Positions 1 to 7,234 of a stretch of DNA of 14,417 bases are shown here, in pieces. This stretch comes from JBCCAG01 sp050330955 (lineage in GTDB: Bacteria > Cyanobacteriota > Cyanobacteriia > CAKZMO01). The notes beneath the pieces are model-generated. The model worked only from the letters and a program-made list of their open reading frames with translations, was not told where the DNA came from and searched no databases. Positions within the stretch are counted from its first letter, which is position 1. Each line of letters starts with the position of its first letter. The position numbers were made by a program, and so were the translations under genes. Location: NCBI GenBank assembly GCA_050330955.1, contig JBHJHJ010000152.1, forward strand, positions 1 through 14,417, read 5' to 3'.

Positions 1-386
1 ACCTTTATCCCCAGGTTATTGCTCTGGTTTGTGAACCCCAACCCACTCGCCCCTGGCCGCGTTGCGTAGCTCAGGTCTGTCGTGTCCTGTACCGCTAGAA
101 CCGTCTGACACTCCCGCGCCCGCTTGACGACTCCGTCCCGATGACTCGCCAGTATCGCCCGTGGCTTCACGTTGGTATTTGACCAAAATCGATAGATGTT
201 CTGCGCTTCGCTAGCGCTGCTGCTTGCCTCAGGTACGCTTGCCGTTGGTTGCTCTGCCAACGTGTTGAGTACTGCTTTGAGGCGTTTGGCGTGGCGCAAG
301 TCGCCAAAGTGGGCGCTATTGATTTCTCAGCTAGCCCAATCTTGCATCGTGCTGCTGACTCCTGCGATCGTCTTGTTACGACCCAT
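1..386 (-). pseudogene. Tn5/IS4-like transposase, N-terminal part with in-frame stop
   Basis: Reading the minus strand from the ATG at 384-386 gives a short leader ending in DWAS, then a TGA at 327-329 (codon 20), then an open frame that runs off the window edge. After the stop the order of motifs matches the Tn5 transposase N-terminal DNA-binding domain: FGDLRHAKRL (Tn5 has LGDPRRTARL), a segment ending YRFWSNTNV (Tn5 YRFIRNPNV), then VLAVQDTTDLSY (Tn5 LLAIEDTTSLSY). The Asp of QDTT corresponds to the first acidic residue of the DDE catalytic triad. The remaining catalytic residues lie outside the window. The TGA sits just before the conserved FGDLR segment and no good start codon lies between them, so the gene is probably dead unless the stop is read through. 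A TAG lies upstream in the same frame, so no earlier start rescues it. Confidence 0.72.
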
Positions 387-522
387 CCTCTCGCAAAGAG
401 CCCCCCAATCCCCCTCCCAGCAATACTCCTACACACTTCTGTGTAATGGATAGTTTAGGTAAGGGGGGCGGGGGGGATCTCTGCCCTACATCTGGCAAAA
501 TAATTTCTTTTGCGTAAGTCCT
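1..522 (-). mobile_element. Partial IS4-family (Tn5/IS50-like) insertion sequence
   Basis: The minus strand carries the 5' part of a Tn5-like transposase gene (start at 386). About 135 bp of non-coding sequence separates it from a candidate element end near 519-526, where the minus strand reads GGACTTACGCAAAA. That end falls exactly where a helix-turn-helix gene stops abruptly, which fits an insertion. The rest of the element lies left of the window, so the opposite inverted repeat and any target-site duplication cannot be seen. The outer boundary is inferred from the position of the truncation and is approximate. The leader contains C-rich and G-rich tracts (around 400-418 and 461-475). Confidence 0.6.
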
Positions 523-715
523 AAGTAGTCTTTATCGCCTCAGCACTCTCTCGCCCCACCCGCTTCCCCCGTTCCGGGTGAAACAACCGACTCACCGTAT
601 CCGCACTCACCCCCGCCCGCTTACCAATAGCCGCAAAGCTCCACCCACGTTCTGCCTTCGCCGCCTGCAGCCGCGCTAATCCCTCAGGGCTGGCCAGAAA
701 ACCGCGTTTGCTCAT
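521..715 (-). pseudogene. Truncated helix-turn-helix DNA-binding protein
   Basis: This 64-codon reading frame starts MSKRGFLASPEGLARL, an opening I associate with the small N-terminal DNA-binding domain of many cyanobacterial regulatory or NTPase proteins. Residues about 25-46 (SFAAIGKRAGVSADTVSRLF) have the spacing and residues of a helix-turn-helix. The conserved C-terminal part begins (GRESAEAI) and is then cut off by KTT and a TAG, where the sequence changes to the putative insertion-sequence end. The likely reading is that an IS interrupted the gene and the 3' part lies beyond the element, outside the window. It could instead be an intact very short XRE-like regulator. The family assignment rests on recognition of the N-terminal motif only. 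Confidence 0.5.
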
Positions 716-1288
716 GGGTCGCTATCGTCCGTCAAATTTTCCTCCAGCGTAGCCGAAGCAACACAGCAGCGTCTCGCCTAAACCCCAACCATCCACTGCC
801 AAACCCACAACCGCCACGGCACCCCTTCCAATCGCCGCGCTTCAAACCCCTCGATTCAATTCTGAACCCTCAATCTCCAGAGCGAAAGCTTCACGATTCA
901 GGCCCATCACCCGCAACGGTCAGGCCCACCGCATAAAGCGGTCAAGCTCAAACCTGCGATCGCCCAGCTCAAAGCCTCAACCGCCGAACCCAATCACTCA
1001 ACGCTCAAGTTCAGAACCTCCACATTTCAGACCTAAAGCGCCGCCCTTTGAGCCCGGCACCTCAACGCTCCAGGGTAGAGAAGGTGATCGCCAACCACAA
1101 GCCCTCAGCGCCCAGTCGCAAACCTCAACAGGTCAAGCCTCAAGCGCCACCCCTCAAGCCCCATACCCCAACGTTCCAAGGCAAGGAAGGCGATCGCCTG
1201 TAAGTAAGCTAACCCTTCCAGATACAAACGCCGCCGCCCGTCGCCAAAATCCACCGCGAGCTGGCCCAATCCCGCCTGACTTGCGCCG
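716..1288. repeat. Gene-free spacer with degenerate CTCAA-rich repeat field
   Basis: No convincing gene is present between the truncated HTH gene and the 3' end of recN. The plus strand from about 840 to 1160 is low in complexity, with CTCAA recurring at 869, 947, 968, 976, 997, 1004, 1061, 1124, 1139 and 1153, mostly in contexts such as CCTCAA or GCTCAA followed by C, G or A. Spacing is irregular, so this is not a clean tandem array. HIP1-like GCGATCGC/GGCGATCGCC sites also occur. An 88-codon open stretch on the plus strand (937-1200) lacks an ATG and reads as low-complexity Pro/Gln/Arg, so I do not call it a gene. Confidence 0.55.
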
Positions 1289-3055
1289 TCACTGACTCAC
1301 CGCCACCTGCATCGCCTGACGGGTTTTATCCGCCTGATTCAGCAGCGACTCCGCAAAGGCGATCGCCTCCTGGTCCGACTTGCCCCCTGCGAGCTGGGCC
1401 AGCTCTTCCCGGCGCTGCTTGTGGTCTAGGGGCATCACCCGCACCACGGTGCGCACCTCGCTAGGTGCCTCATCGGGCGCGTCGCCCTGCGCTGCGTCAG
1501 CTTCCCCCACTACGTTTTTGCTGACGTGGAAATGGTTGTCGGCCATGGCCGCCACGATGGGCTGGTGGGTGACGCACAGCACCTGGTGGCGAGCGCTGAG
1601 CTGGTGCAGCTTTTCGGCGATCGCCTGGGCCACGCGGCCCGACACCCCCGCGTCAATCTCATCAAAAATCATCGTGCCCACCGCGTCCGCTTGGGAGAGG
1701 CACACCTTCAGCGCCAGCAAAAAGCGGCTCATCTCACCGCCCGAGGCGGTTTCAGACAGGGGCTGCAGCGGCTCGCCGGGGTTAGGGCTAAACATAAAGG
1801 TGATGCGGTCCGCGCCGCTGGCGGTGGGGGTGGCGGGGGCAAGCGCGACCTGGAACTGCACCTTATCCATGGCCAAGGGCTTGAGCTGGCTTACGAGCTT
1901 GTTCTGCAGCTGATCCGCCGCCCCCTGCCGCAGCTGGGTGAGTCCCGCGCAGGCGTCTACCAGCTTGGCCTGCTTCGCTCGGTAGGCCTTCTCTAGAGCC
2001 TCCACCGACTGGCCGCTGTCGGTCAGGGCGTCTAGCTCCGCCTGGAGCTGCTGGTCGCGGGCGATCGCCTCTTTTAGGGTGGGGCCATACTTGCGGCAAA
2101 TTTGCTTCAGCTGAACGATGCGCTCCTCCACTTCGCTCAGCCGCTGGGGGTCGGTCTCCAGTCCTTCGCCATAGGCGTTGATCTGCCGCCCCGTTTCCTC
2201 TACGTGGGCCAGGGCCTCATTGAGCATCTCCAGCATAGGCTGGAGGGTGGTGTCATATTCCACCATGTCCGTGAGGGTGTCGTGGGCGCGGCCCAGCAGG
2301 TCGGCGCAGGCATCGCTGCCGTCGTCGGCCTGGTAGAGCAGTTGATAGACCTGGTAGCTCTGCTGCTGCAGCTCCACCGCGTGGCTCAGCCGCTTGCGCT
2401 CTTGCTCTAGGTTGTCCAGCTCGTCGGGGTCATCGAGGTCGGCCTCCTGCAGCTCTTTGGCCTGAAAGGTAAATAGGTCGAGCTGCTGCTGACGCTGGGC
2501 TTCCTGCTGCTGACGGCGCTCTAGGGCTTTTTGGGCGGTTTGAGCCGCGCTGTAAGCCGCGGCAACCGCTTCAAGCTGGCGCTGCAGCGCCAGACCGCCA
2601 AAGCCATCGAGCCAGCTCCGCTGCAGCGCTGCCTCCCCCAGCTGCACCGTCTGCCCCTGGGCGGTGATTTCCACCAGGCGCTGCCGCAGCGATTCAATCT
2701 GCTGCTTGTTCACCAGCATGCCGTTGACCCGCGAGCGGTTGCGTACCCCGCCCCGTCCCGCGGTTAGCTCGCGGCGGCAAACCAAGGCGCCATCGTCAAC
2801 TGGGTCTATTTCTTGGGCCTTGAGCCACTGGGCCAGCTCTGGCACCAGGGCAAATCGGGCCTCGATTAAACCGCGATCGCTGCCGGCCCGCACAATGCGC
2901 CCCGACACCCGCCCCCCCAGGACGGCGTCAATGGCATCTAAAATAATTGACTTTCCGGCCCCTGTTTCGCCAGTCAACACATTGAGACCCTCACCAAACA
3001 GCAGGTCTAGGGAGTCGACTAGCGCAAAGTTTTCGACGTGGAGGGAAATCAGCAT
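1289..3055 (-). CDS. recN: DNA repair protein RecN
   Basis: RecN is a cytosolic SMC-like ATPase that helps hold and process DNA ends during recombinational repair of double-strand breaks. The 588-residue length is normal for the family. The N-terminus MLISLHVENFALVDSL is the usual RecN opening and fixes the start. The Walker A motif GETGAGKS is at residues 29-36. A long Gln/Glu/Leu-rich region in the middle fits the coiled coil. The C-terminal lobe has the ABC signature SGGEMS at 438-443 and Walker B IFDEIDAGVSG with D465 and E466. The VTHQP switch-histidine segment follows about 30 residues later. No strong Shine-Dalgarno sequence precedes the ATG. The gene stands alone, with the CTCAA-rich spacer downstream and an uncharacterised gene 94 bp upstream on the same strand. 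Confidence 0.96.
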   Translation of the reverse strand: MLISLHVENFALVDSLDLLFGEGLNVLTGETGAGKSIILDAIDAVLGGRVSGRIVRAGSDRGLIEARFALVPELAQWLKAQEIDPVDDGALVCRRELTAGRGGVRNRSRVNGMLVNKQQIESLRQRLVEITAQGQTVQLGEAALQRSWLDGFGGLALQRQLEAVAAAYSAAQTAQKALERRQQQEAQRQQQLDLFTFQAKELQEADLDDPDELDNLEQERKRLSHAVELQQQSYQVYQLLYQADDGSDACADLLGRAHDTLTDMVEYDTTLQPMLEMLNEALAHVEETGRQINAYGEGLETDPQRLSEVEERIVQLKQICRKYGPTLKEAIARDQQLQAELDALTDSGQSVEALEKAYRAKQAKLVDACAGLTQLRQGAADQLQNKLVSQLKPLAMDKVQFQVALAPATPTASGADRITFMFSPNPGEPLQPLSETASGGEMSRFLLALKVCLSQADAVGTMIFDEIDAGVSGRVAQAIAEKLHQLSARHQVLCVTHQPIVAAMADNHFHVSKNVVGEADAAQGDAPDEAPSEVRTVVRVMPLDHKQRREELAQLAGGKSDQEAIAFAESLLNQADKTRQAMQVAVSQ

Positions 3056-3149
3056 AGCGTGACGGTGAGCAGGCTGCGCCAGAACGAGTCCATCAGTGTA
3101 GTACGCTGACAGACCCCTTCAGTTTGACACACTCCTTCAGCGATTCACC

Positions 3150-3710
3150 TCAGCGTTCAGAGGGTTGGAACACCAGATCGCACCGTTCACAGTAGAGCGA
3201 TCGCGCCCACTTACGGTACTCTGGCGCGTACACCCGGTTGTAGCGCTTCACGACGCGGTGCCTAGCGTAGGCCGTCACCCCTGCTGCTACGCCCAAAACC
3301 GGCAGACTGGTGCCGATGGCCGCCGCGCCCACCATGCCCCCTAGGGCGACGCAGCCCAGACCCACCGGGTCTCTCGGCGGCGCGGTCAGCCGCTTTCCTT
3401 GCCGGGTTTTGGGGCTGCGCCCCAGCCAGTCGTTGACCAAATCGCCGTAGCTGGGCAGCGATCGCTTGCCGTAGCGCTGCTCCAAGGCCTGGAGGTGGGC
3501 GTCGGTGCCGCAGCAGGGACAGCTGAGGCTATCTTCCGATGCGGAATGGCCTGAGCTATCGCTTTCGGATTGCGCATAAGCCCTGCCTCGACGGGTTCCG
3601 TCTTGGCGAGCTCCATCTTGGCGGGCCTCATTTTGGCGGGGTAAGGGCCGAGCCTGAAACGAACGACGGGGGGCTGAGCGGCGAGGTGGGGCAGGACGTC
3701 TAGAAGTCAT
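3150..3710 (-). CDS. Uncharacterised zinc-ribbon and membrane-segment protein
   Basis: I do not recognise this 186-residue protein by name. It starts with a strongly basic, Pro/Arg-rich segment (residues 1-45) containing a short repeat (RQDGARQDG). A Ser/Asp/Glu-rich linker follows. Two Cys pairs, C64-x2-C67 (CPCC) and C174-x2-C177 (CERC), flank the rest and could form a split zinc ribbon. Between them, residues about 115-148 are Gly/Ala/Val-rich and hydrophobic, with the look of one or two short membrane segments or a glycine-rich hairpin, followed by a basic patch. The DNA under the N-terminal repeat is three 15-bp units (3601-3645), so length there may vary between strains. It lies upstream of recN on the same strand, 94 bp away, and co-transcription is possible but unproven. 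Confidence 0.7.
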   Translation of the reverse strand: MTSRRPAPPRRSAPRRSFQARPLPRQNEARQDGARQDGTRRGRAYAQSESDSSGHSASEDSLSCPCCGTDAHLQALEQRYGKRSLPSYGDLVNDWLGRSPKTRQGKRLTAPPRDPVGLGCVALGGMVGAAAIGTSLPVLGVAAGVTAYARHRVVKRYNRVYAPEYRKWARSLYCERCDLVFQPSER

Positions 3711-4096
3711 AGCAAAAAATATTGTTCAGGCCAGTGCTCGTCGAACAGTGCATCTATCGCAGTAGCGTAGTATTTTTTGACCTTGAGCACAATCTGTAGG
3801 AGGACTGACTTGCGACCGGTGAGGTCTCTAGATCTCCCTGAGGATGAGACCCAGAGTTTTAGAGCGCTGGCCACTTCGCTGAGGACATTTTGGGCGCTGA
3901 ACCGAACAGCCCTGGAGCGAAGCGGCGAGCCATCACGCACAAAGACTTGTGGCGATGGCTTACAATCCGCCGTTGCAGAGACCGTGCAGAAACCGTAGGA
4001 AAGGACTGAAGAAACCTGCGGCGCGATCGCCCGATGGGTTTCCTATAGTAGAGATATCGCCACAACAAAAAAATAGCTAACGGCAGGAGGTCTGCC
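3711..4096. other. Divergent intergenic region upstream of ndhH
   Basis: This 386-bp spacer separates the minus-strand zinc-ribbon gene from ndhH. I find no convincing gene; the open frames here overlap neighbours or lack family features. AGGAGG at 4085-4090, six bases before the ATG at 4097, is a clear Shine-Dalgarno sequence and decides the ndhH start over the second ATG at 4103. TATAGT at 4044-4049 could be a -10 element, but no matching -35 is evident. GGTCTC and GAGACC, about 16 bases apart between 3824 and 3851, could pair weakly. Promoters for both flanking genes should lie here. Confidence 0.45.
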
Positions 4097-5281
4097 ATGA
4101 CGATGCTTGAGACCAAGACTGAGCCGATGGTGCTCAACATGGGGCCCCATCACCCTTCGATGCACGGCTGCTTTCGCTTGATGATGACCTTGGATGGAGA
4201 GGACGTTATAGACTGTGAGCCAGTAATTGGCTATCTCCATCGCGGCATGGAGAAGATTGCAGAGAACCGCACCAACATCATGTATGTGCCCTACGTCAGC
4301 CGGTGGGACTATGCCGCAGGCATGTTCAACGAAGCGGTGACCGTCAACGCGGTAGAAAAGCTAGCAGATATCGCGGTTCCCAAGCGGGCCAGCTACATCC
4401 GCATGGTGATGCTAGAGCTTAACCGCATTGCCAGCCATCTGCTCTGGATGGGACCTTTTATGCTGGATATGGGGGCAGGCACGCCTCTGTTTTACATCTT
4501 TCGGGAACGGGAGATGATTTACGACCTGTGGGAAGCCGCGACTGGATCCCGCATGGTCAATAACAATTACTTCCGCATTGGCGGCGTGGCTGCCGACCTG
4601 CCCTATGGCTGGATAGATAAGTGCAGGGATTTTTGTGACTACTTTGATCAGAAAGTGGACGAGTACGAACGGTTAATTACCGACAACCCTATCTTTCGGC
4701 GGCGGATAGAGGGTATTGGCGTTGTTTCCCGAGAAGATGCGATTAACTGGGGGCTATCTGGTCCTATGCTGCGGGCCTCTGGGGTCAAGTGGGATTTGCG
4801 CAAGGTCGACCACTACGAGCGCTACGACGAAGTGGACTGGGATATCGCGTGGGAGAATGCGGGCGATTGCCTGGCCCGCTACCGCGTTCGAATTCAGGAG
4901 ATGCGTGAATCGAGTCGAATTATTCGGCAGTTGATTGACCAGATGCCAGGTGGGGCCTACGAAACCTTGGAGGCCCAACGGATGGCTGGGGGCCCAAAGT
5001 CCTTCTGGAATGACTTTGACTACCAGTTTGAAGGTAAAAAAATCCCACCCACCTTCAAAATTCCGTCGGGGGAGCACTACGTGCGCATCGAGAGCGGCAA
5101 GGGGGAGCTGGGCATCTATATCATCGGCGATGGGAGCGTGTTTCCCTGGCGCTGGAAGATCCGCGCGGCTGACTTTAACAACCTGCAGATTTTGCCCTAT
5201 ATGCTTCAGGGGGTCAAAGTCGCAGACATTGTGGTCATTTTGGGCAGCATTGACATCATTATGGGGTCGGTCGATCGCTAA
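4097..5281 (+). CDS. ndhH: NAD(P)H-quinone oxidoreductase (NDH-1) subunit H
   Basis: NdhH is the 49-kDa-type subunit in the peripheral arm of the thylakoid NDH-1 complex. It lines the plastoquinone site with NdhK and supports cyclic electron flow, respiration and CO2 uptake. The 394-residue length is exactly family-typical. Diagnostic segments include NMGPHHPSMHG (residues 14-24, the quinone-site His loop), EPVIGYLHRGMEKIAENR (41-58), RWDYAAGMFNEAV, and the C-terminus LGSIDIIMGSVDR. It ends on R with no extension, as in other cyanobacteria. A strong AGGAGG ribosome site precedes the start. A small hairpin sits on its stop codon, and the pterin-dehydratase-like gene follows 68 bp later on the same strand. 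Confidence 0.98.
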   Translation: MTMLETKTEPMVLNMGPHHPSMHGCFRLMMTLDGEDVIDCEPVIGYLHRGMEKIAENRTNIMYVPYVSRWDYAAGMFNEAVTVNAVEKLADIAVPKRASYIRMVMLELNRIASHLLWMGPFMLDMGAGTPLFYIFREREMIYDLWEAATGSRMVNNNYFRIGGVAADLPYGWIDKCRDFCDYFDQKVDEYERLITDNPIFRRRIEGIGVVSREDAINWGLSGPMLRASGVKWDLRKVDHYERYDEVDWDIAWENAGDCLARYRVRIQEMRESSRIIRQLIDQMPGGAYETLEAQRMAGGPKSFWNDFDYQFEGKKIPPTFKIPSGEHYVRIESGKGELGIYIIGDGSVFPWRWKIRAADFNNLQILPYMLQGVKVADIVVILGSIDIIMGSVDR

Positions 5282-5300
5282 CCTCACCTAGAATGAGGTT
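5280..5300 (+). terminator. Short hairpin at the ndhH stop codon
   Basis: AACCTCA (5280-5286) pairs with TGAGGTT (5294-5300) around a 7-base loop, beginning inside the TAA stop codon of ndhH. No U-tract follows immediately, so it is at best a weak terminator or an mRNA-stability element between ndhH and the downstream gene. Confidence 0.3.
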
Positions 5301-5349
5301 CAGCGTAGCCTTTTGCTGACGTGCGATACCGTTTTGAATCGAGACAGTT

Positions 5350-5679
5350 ATGACACTCAACACCCAAAAATGCACCCCCTGCGAGGGGAACGTAGACAAG
5401 ATCTCCAACGAGGAGGCAGCCAAGCTAAAATCTCAGATTCCAGAGTGGGAGATGGTTGAAGTTGACGGAGAGAAGCGATTAGAGCGGGTATTTGAGTTCT
5501 CAGACTTTCAGTCAGCTCTCGAATTTACGAATCAGGTGGGCCAAATCGCCGAGCAGGAGGGCCATCACCCGGCCCTGCTGACCGAGTGGGGCAAGGTCAC
5601 CGTCACCTGGTGGACCCACGCTATTAATGGGCTGCACCAAAACGATTTCATCATGGCGGCGAAGACGGATAAGCTGTAG
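5350..5679 (+). CDS. Pterin-4a-carbinolamine dehydratase family protein
   Basis: The 109-residue protein matches the PCD/DCoH fold. In other organisms such enzymes dehydrate 4a-hydroxy-tetrahydrobiopterin to regenerate the pterin cofactor of aromatic amino-acid hydroxylases. The active-site pattern is complete: H72-H73-P74 (EGHHP), then W80, H90 and D99 in WGKVTVTWWTHAINGLHQNDF. The N-terminus has two Cys (C8, C11) and the usual LKSQIPEWEM helix. No hydroxylase gene lies nearby. Cyanobacteria also have a PCD-like Rubisco assembly factor (acRAF) related to this family. The intact catalytic histidines favour a true dehydratase, but I cannot separate the two from sequence alone. It may be co-transcribed with ndhH, 68 bp upstream, and is followed by a palindrome and a structured repeat. 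Confidence 0.88.
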   Translation: MTLNTQKCTPCEGNVDKISNEEAAKLKSQIPEWEMVEVDGEKRLERVFEFSDFQSALEFTNQVGQIAEQEGHHPALLTEWGKVTVTWWTHAINGLHQNDFIMAAKTDKL

Positions 5680-5712
5680 GCTTTTGCTCCCCGTGTAGAG
5701 CATTTATTTTGG

Positions 5713-5728
5713 CTTTCCTGCAGGAAAG
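5713..5728. repeat. 16-bp perfect palindrome downstream of the PCD gene
   Basis: CTTTCCTGCAGGAAAG is a perfect palindrome, extendable outward by one G-T wobble (5712/5729) and one G-C pair (5711/5730). It lies 33 bp past the PCD stop and just before the structured repeat at 5751. With no loop and no U-tract on either side it is not a textbook terminator. It could be a protein-binding site or part of a composite 3' end. Confidence 0.4.
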
Positions 5729-5750
5729 TCTGTGCTTAGCGTTCTGGAAG

Positions 5751-5850
5751 GCCCCCGTCCCGAGCCCTTCCCCCAACTTTGAGGGAAGGGAATTGAGCTC
5801 TCGCCCAAATTTGGGCGAGGGATTGGGTGAGAGGGCATCGACACGCTAGA
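5751..5850. repeat. Structured dispersed repeat, copy 1 (two hairpins)
   Basis: This roughly 100-bp unit is clearly related to 12141-12245. Hairpin 1 pairs CCCTTCCC (5765-5772) with GGGAAGGG (5783-5790). Hairpin 2 is a perfect 20-bp palindrome (5800-5819). Shared flanks include GCCCTTCCCCCAA, a GGGTGAGGGC-like stretch and CGACACGCTA/CGATACGCTA. It lies between the PCD-like gene and petM, which converge, so it may act as a bidirectional terminator. It may equally be a small non-autonomous mobile repeat. Confidence 0.7.
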
Positions 5851-5854
5851 CCGC

Positions 5855-5959
5855 TTACTCTTCACTGCCCTGAAGGCGCAGGAGCAGAAAGCCCAGCGCC
5901 AGCCCCACCAGAATCAGCGTGGAGGATAAAATGGCGGCGTTAAAAATTTCGCTATTCAT
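5855..5959 (-). CDS. petM: Cytochrome b6f complex subunit PetM (subunit VII)
   Basis: PetM is one of the single-helix small subunits on the periphery of the thylakoid cytochrome b6f complex, which passes electrons from plastoquinol to plastocyanin or cytochrome c6. The frame is 34 codons: it opens MNSEIFNAAILSSTLILVGL, continues as one hydrophobic helix (ALGFLLLRL), and closes with QGSEE. The N-terminal IFNAA, the leucine/glycine-rich helix and the QGSEE tail are what I expect of cyanobacterial PetM. The start ATG is at 5957-5959 and the stop TAA at 5855-5857. No strong Shine-Dalgarno sequence is visible. It diverges from pdxA across a 101-bp spacer and converges on the PCD-like gene. Its small size makes it easy to miss. 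Confidence 0.93.
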   Translation of the reverse strand: MNSEIFNAAILSSTLILVGLALGFLLLRLQGSEE

Positions 5960-6060
5960 AGGATTTGATAAAACGTTAGGTCATCGGCCTGCATACCGTA
6001 TTCTAGAGCAGTTCGTGACGCACAAATAACGTTTCAAGATAACGCACTCAATTCGTTTTT

Positions 6061-7125
6061 ATGTCGCAATCTCCCAGCCCCCGGCTCGCAATTCCCCTCG
6101 GTGATCCCGCTGGCATCGGCACTGAGGTGGTGCTTAAAGCCCTGGCCGACCCCGAAATTCAACCGCTGCACGCCCACTTCACGCTTGTGGGCGATCGCGA
6201 CCTGCTGCGCTTCACCCACAAGCAGCTCCGGACCGCGCTGGTGGTGGCGGGGCGATCGCCCAATGTCCTGGCGGACCCAGACGCCTTATCCCTGCTGGAT
6301 GTCAAGCTGCCCGCAAAACTCGTTTCGGAGATCTTCCCCGGGCGCGGCAGCGCCGCCAGCGGAGAGGCCAGCTTTCAGTTTTTGCAGACGGCGCTGGACG
6401 AGACCGTAGCGGGGCGGTTTCAGGGGGTGGTGACCGCCCCCATCGCCAAGTCGACCTGGGCTGCGGCGGGGCACGTCTATCCCGGTCAGACCGAGCTGCT
6501 GGCGGAGCGCGGGGGATGTGCCCGCGTCGGCATGCTGTTCGTGGGGCGATCGCCCCACACCGGCTGGACCCTGCGGACGCTGTTGGCCACCACCCACATT
6601 CCCCTGCGGCAGGTGCCCGATGCCCTGACGCCGGAGCTGCTGGACTGGAAACTTGACCTGCTGGTCCACTGCCTCCGGCAGGACTTTGGCATCGCTGAAC
6701 CCCGCATTGCTGTGGCGGGGCTCAACCCCCACAGCGGCGAGGCGGGGCAGCTTGGCCCAGAAGAGCGGGACTGGCTCTCCCCGTGGATCGAGGCCGCAAA
6801 TGCCCGCTTACCGGAGGTGCAGCTTCAAGGTCCGGTGCCCCCAGACACGCTGTGGGTCAGCCCCGGTCAGGCTTGGTACGGCATTGGCGACCCCAACCCC
6901 CACGATGGCTATCTGGCCCTATACCATGACCAGGGGCTCATCCCGGTCAAGCTGATGGCCTTTGACCGGGCCGTCAATACCACCCTCGGCCTGCCCTTTG
7001 TGCGCACTTCCCCGGACCACGGCACCGCCTTTGACATCGCCGGACGGGGGATCGCCGACGCCACCAGCTTTAAGGCAGCCCTGCAGCTCGGCGTGGAGCT
7101 GGCCCAGCGCCGGACTCCAACTTGA
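6061..7125 (+). CDS. pdxA: 4-hydroxythreonine-4-phosphate dehydrogenase
   Basis: PdxA oxidises 4-phosphohydroxy-L-threonine with NAD(P) in the DXP-dependent route to pyridoxal phosphate; the product reacts with deoxyxylulose phosphate on PdxJ. The 354-residue protein opens with LAIPLGDPAGIGTEVVLKAL, the family signature. It shows the three metal-ligand histidines in their usual settings: H179 (TTHIPLRQV), H224 (LNPHSGE) and H289 (YHDQGLIPVK). The C-terminus has RTSPDHGTAFDIAG (316-329). A Trp/Gly/Pro-rich insert (about 266-281) precedes the YHDQG motif. The ATG at 6061 lacks a clear Shine-Dalgarno sequence, but the conserved N-terminus begins directly after it. It is the first gene of a plus-strand pair with the transporter. 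Confidence 0.96.
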   Translation: MSQSPSPRLAIPLGDPAGIGTEVVLKALADPEIQPLHAHFTLVGDRDLLRFTHKQLRTALVVAGRSPNVLADPDALSLLDVKLPAKLVSEIFPGRGSAASGEASFQFLQTALDETVAGRFQGVVTAPIAKSTWAAAGHVYPGQTELLAERGGCARVGMLFVGRSPHTGWTLRTLLATTHIPLRQVPDALTPELLDWKLDLLVHCLRQDFGIAEPRIAVAGLNPHSGEAGQLGPEERDWLSPWIEAANARLPEVQLQGPVPPDTLWVSPGQAWYGIGDPNPHDGYLALYHDQGLIPVKLMAFDRAVNTTLGLPFVRTSPDHGTAFDIAGRGIADATSFKAALQLGVELAQRRTPT

Positions 7126-7234
7126 GCAGCCCAACTCAGGCAGCAGTAAACTAATCAATATATCTTTAGGGAAATACTGCCCTCTAGGCCGTAGTTAGAC
7201 TCGCTGCTGATCCGTAAGTCCCCCGAATTCCCCC

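Noticed and set aside
167..436. 89-codon frame on the minus strand
   Set aside because: It overlaps the Tn5-like transposase in another frame; the transposase frame carries the recognisable motifs and this one has none.
937..1203. 88-codon open stretch on the plus strand
   Set aside because: No ATG start or ribosome site, and the translation is low-complexity Pro/Gln/Arg produced by the CTCAA-rich sequence.
1380..1996. Long plus-strand frames antisense to recN
   Set aside because: They mirror the GC-rich recN coding sequence, with no family features and no ribosome sites.
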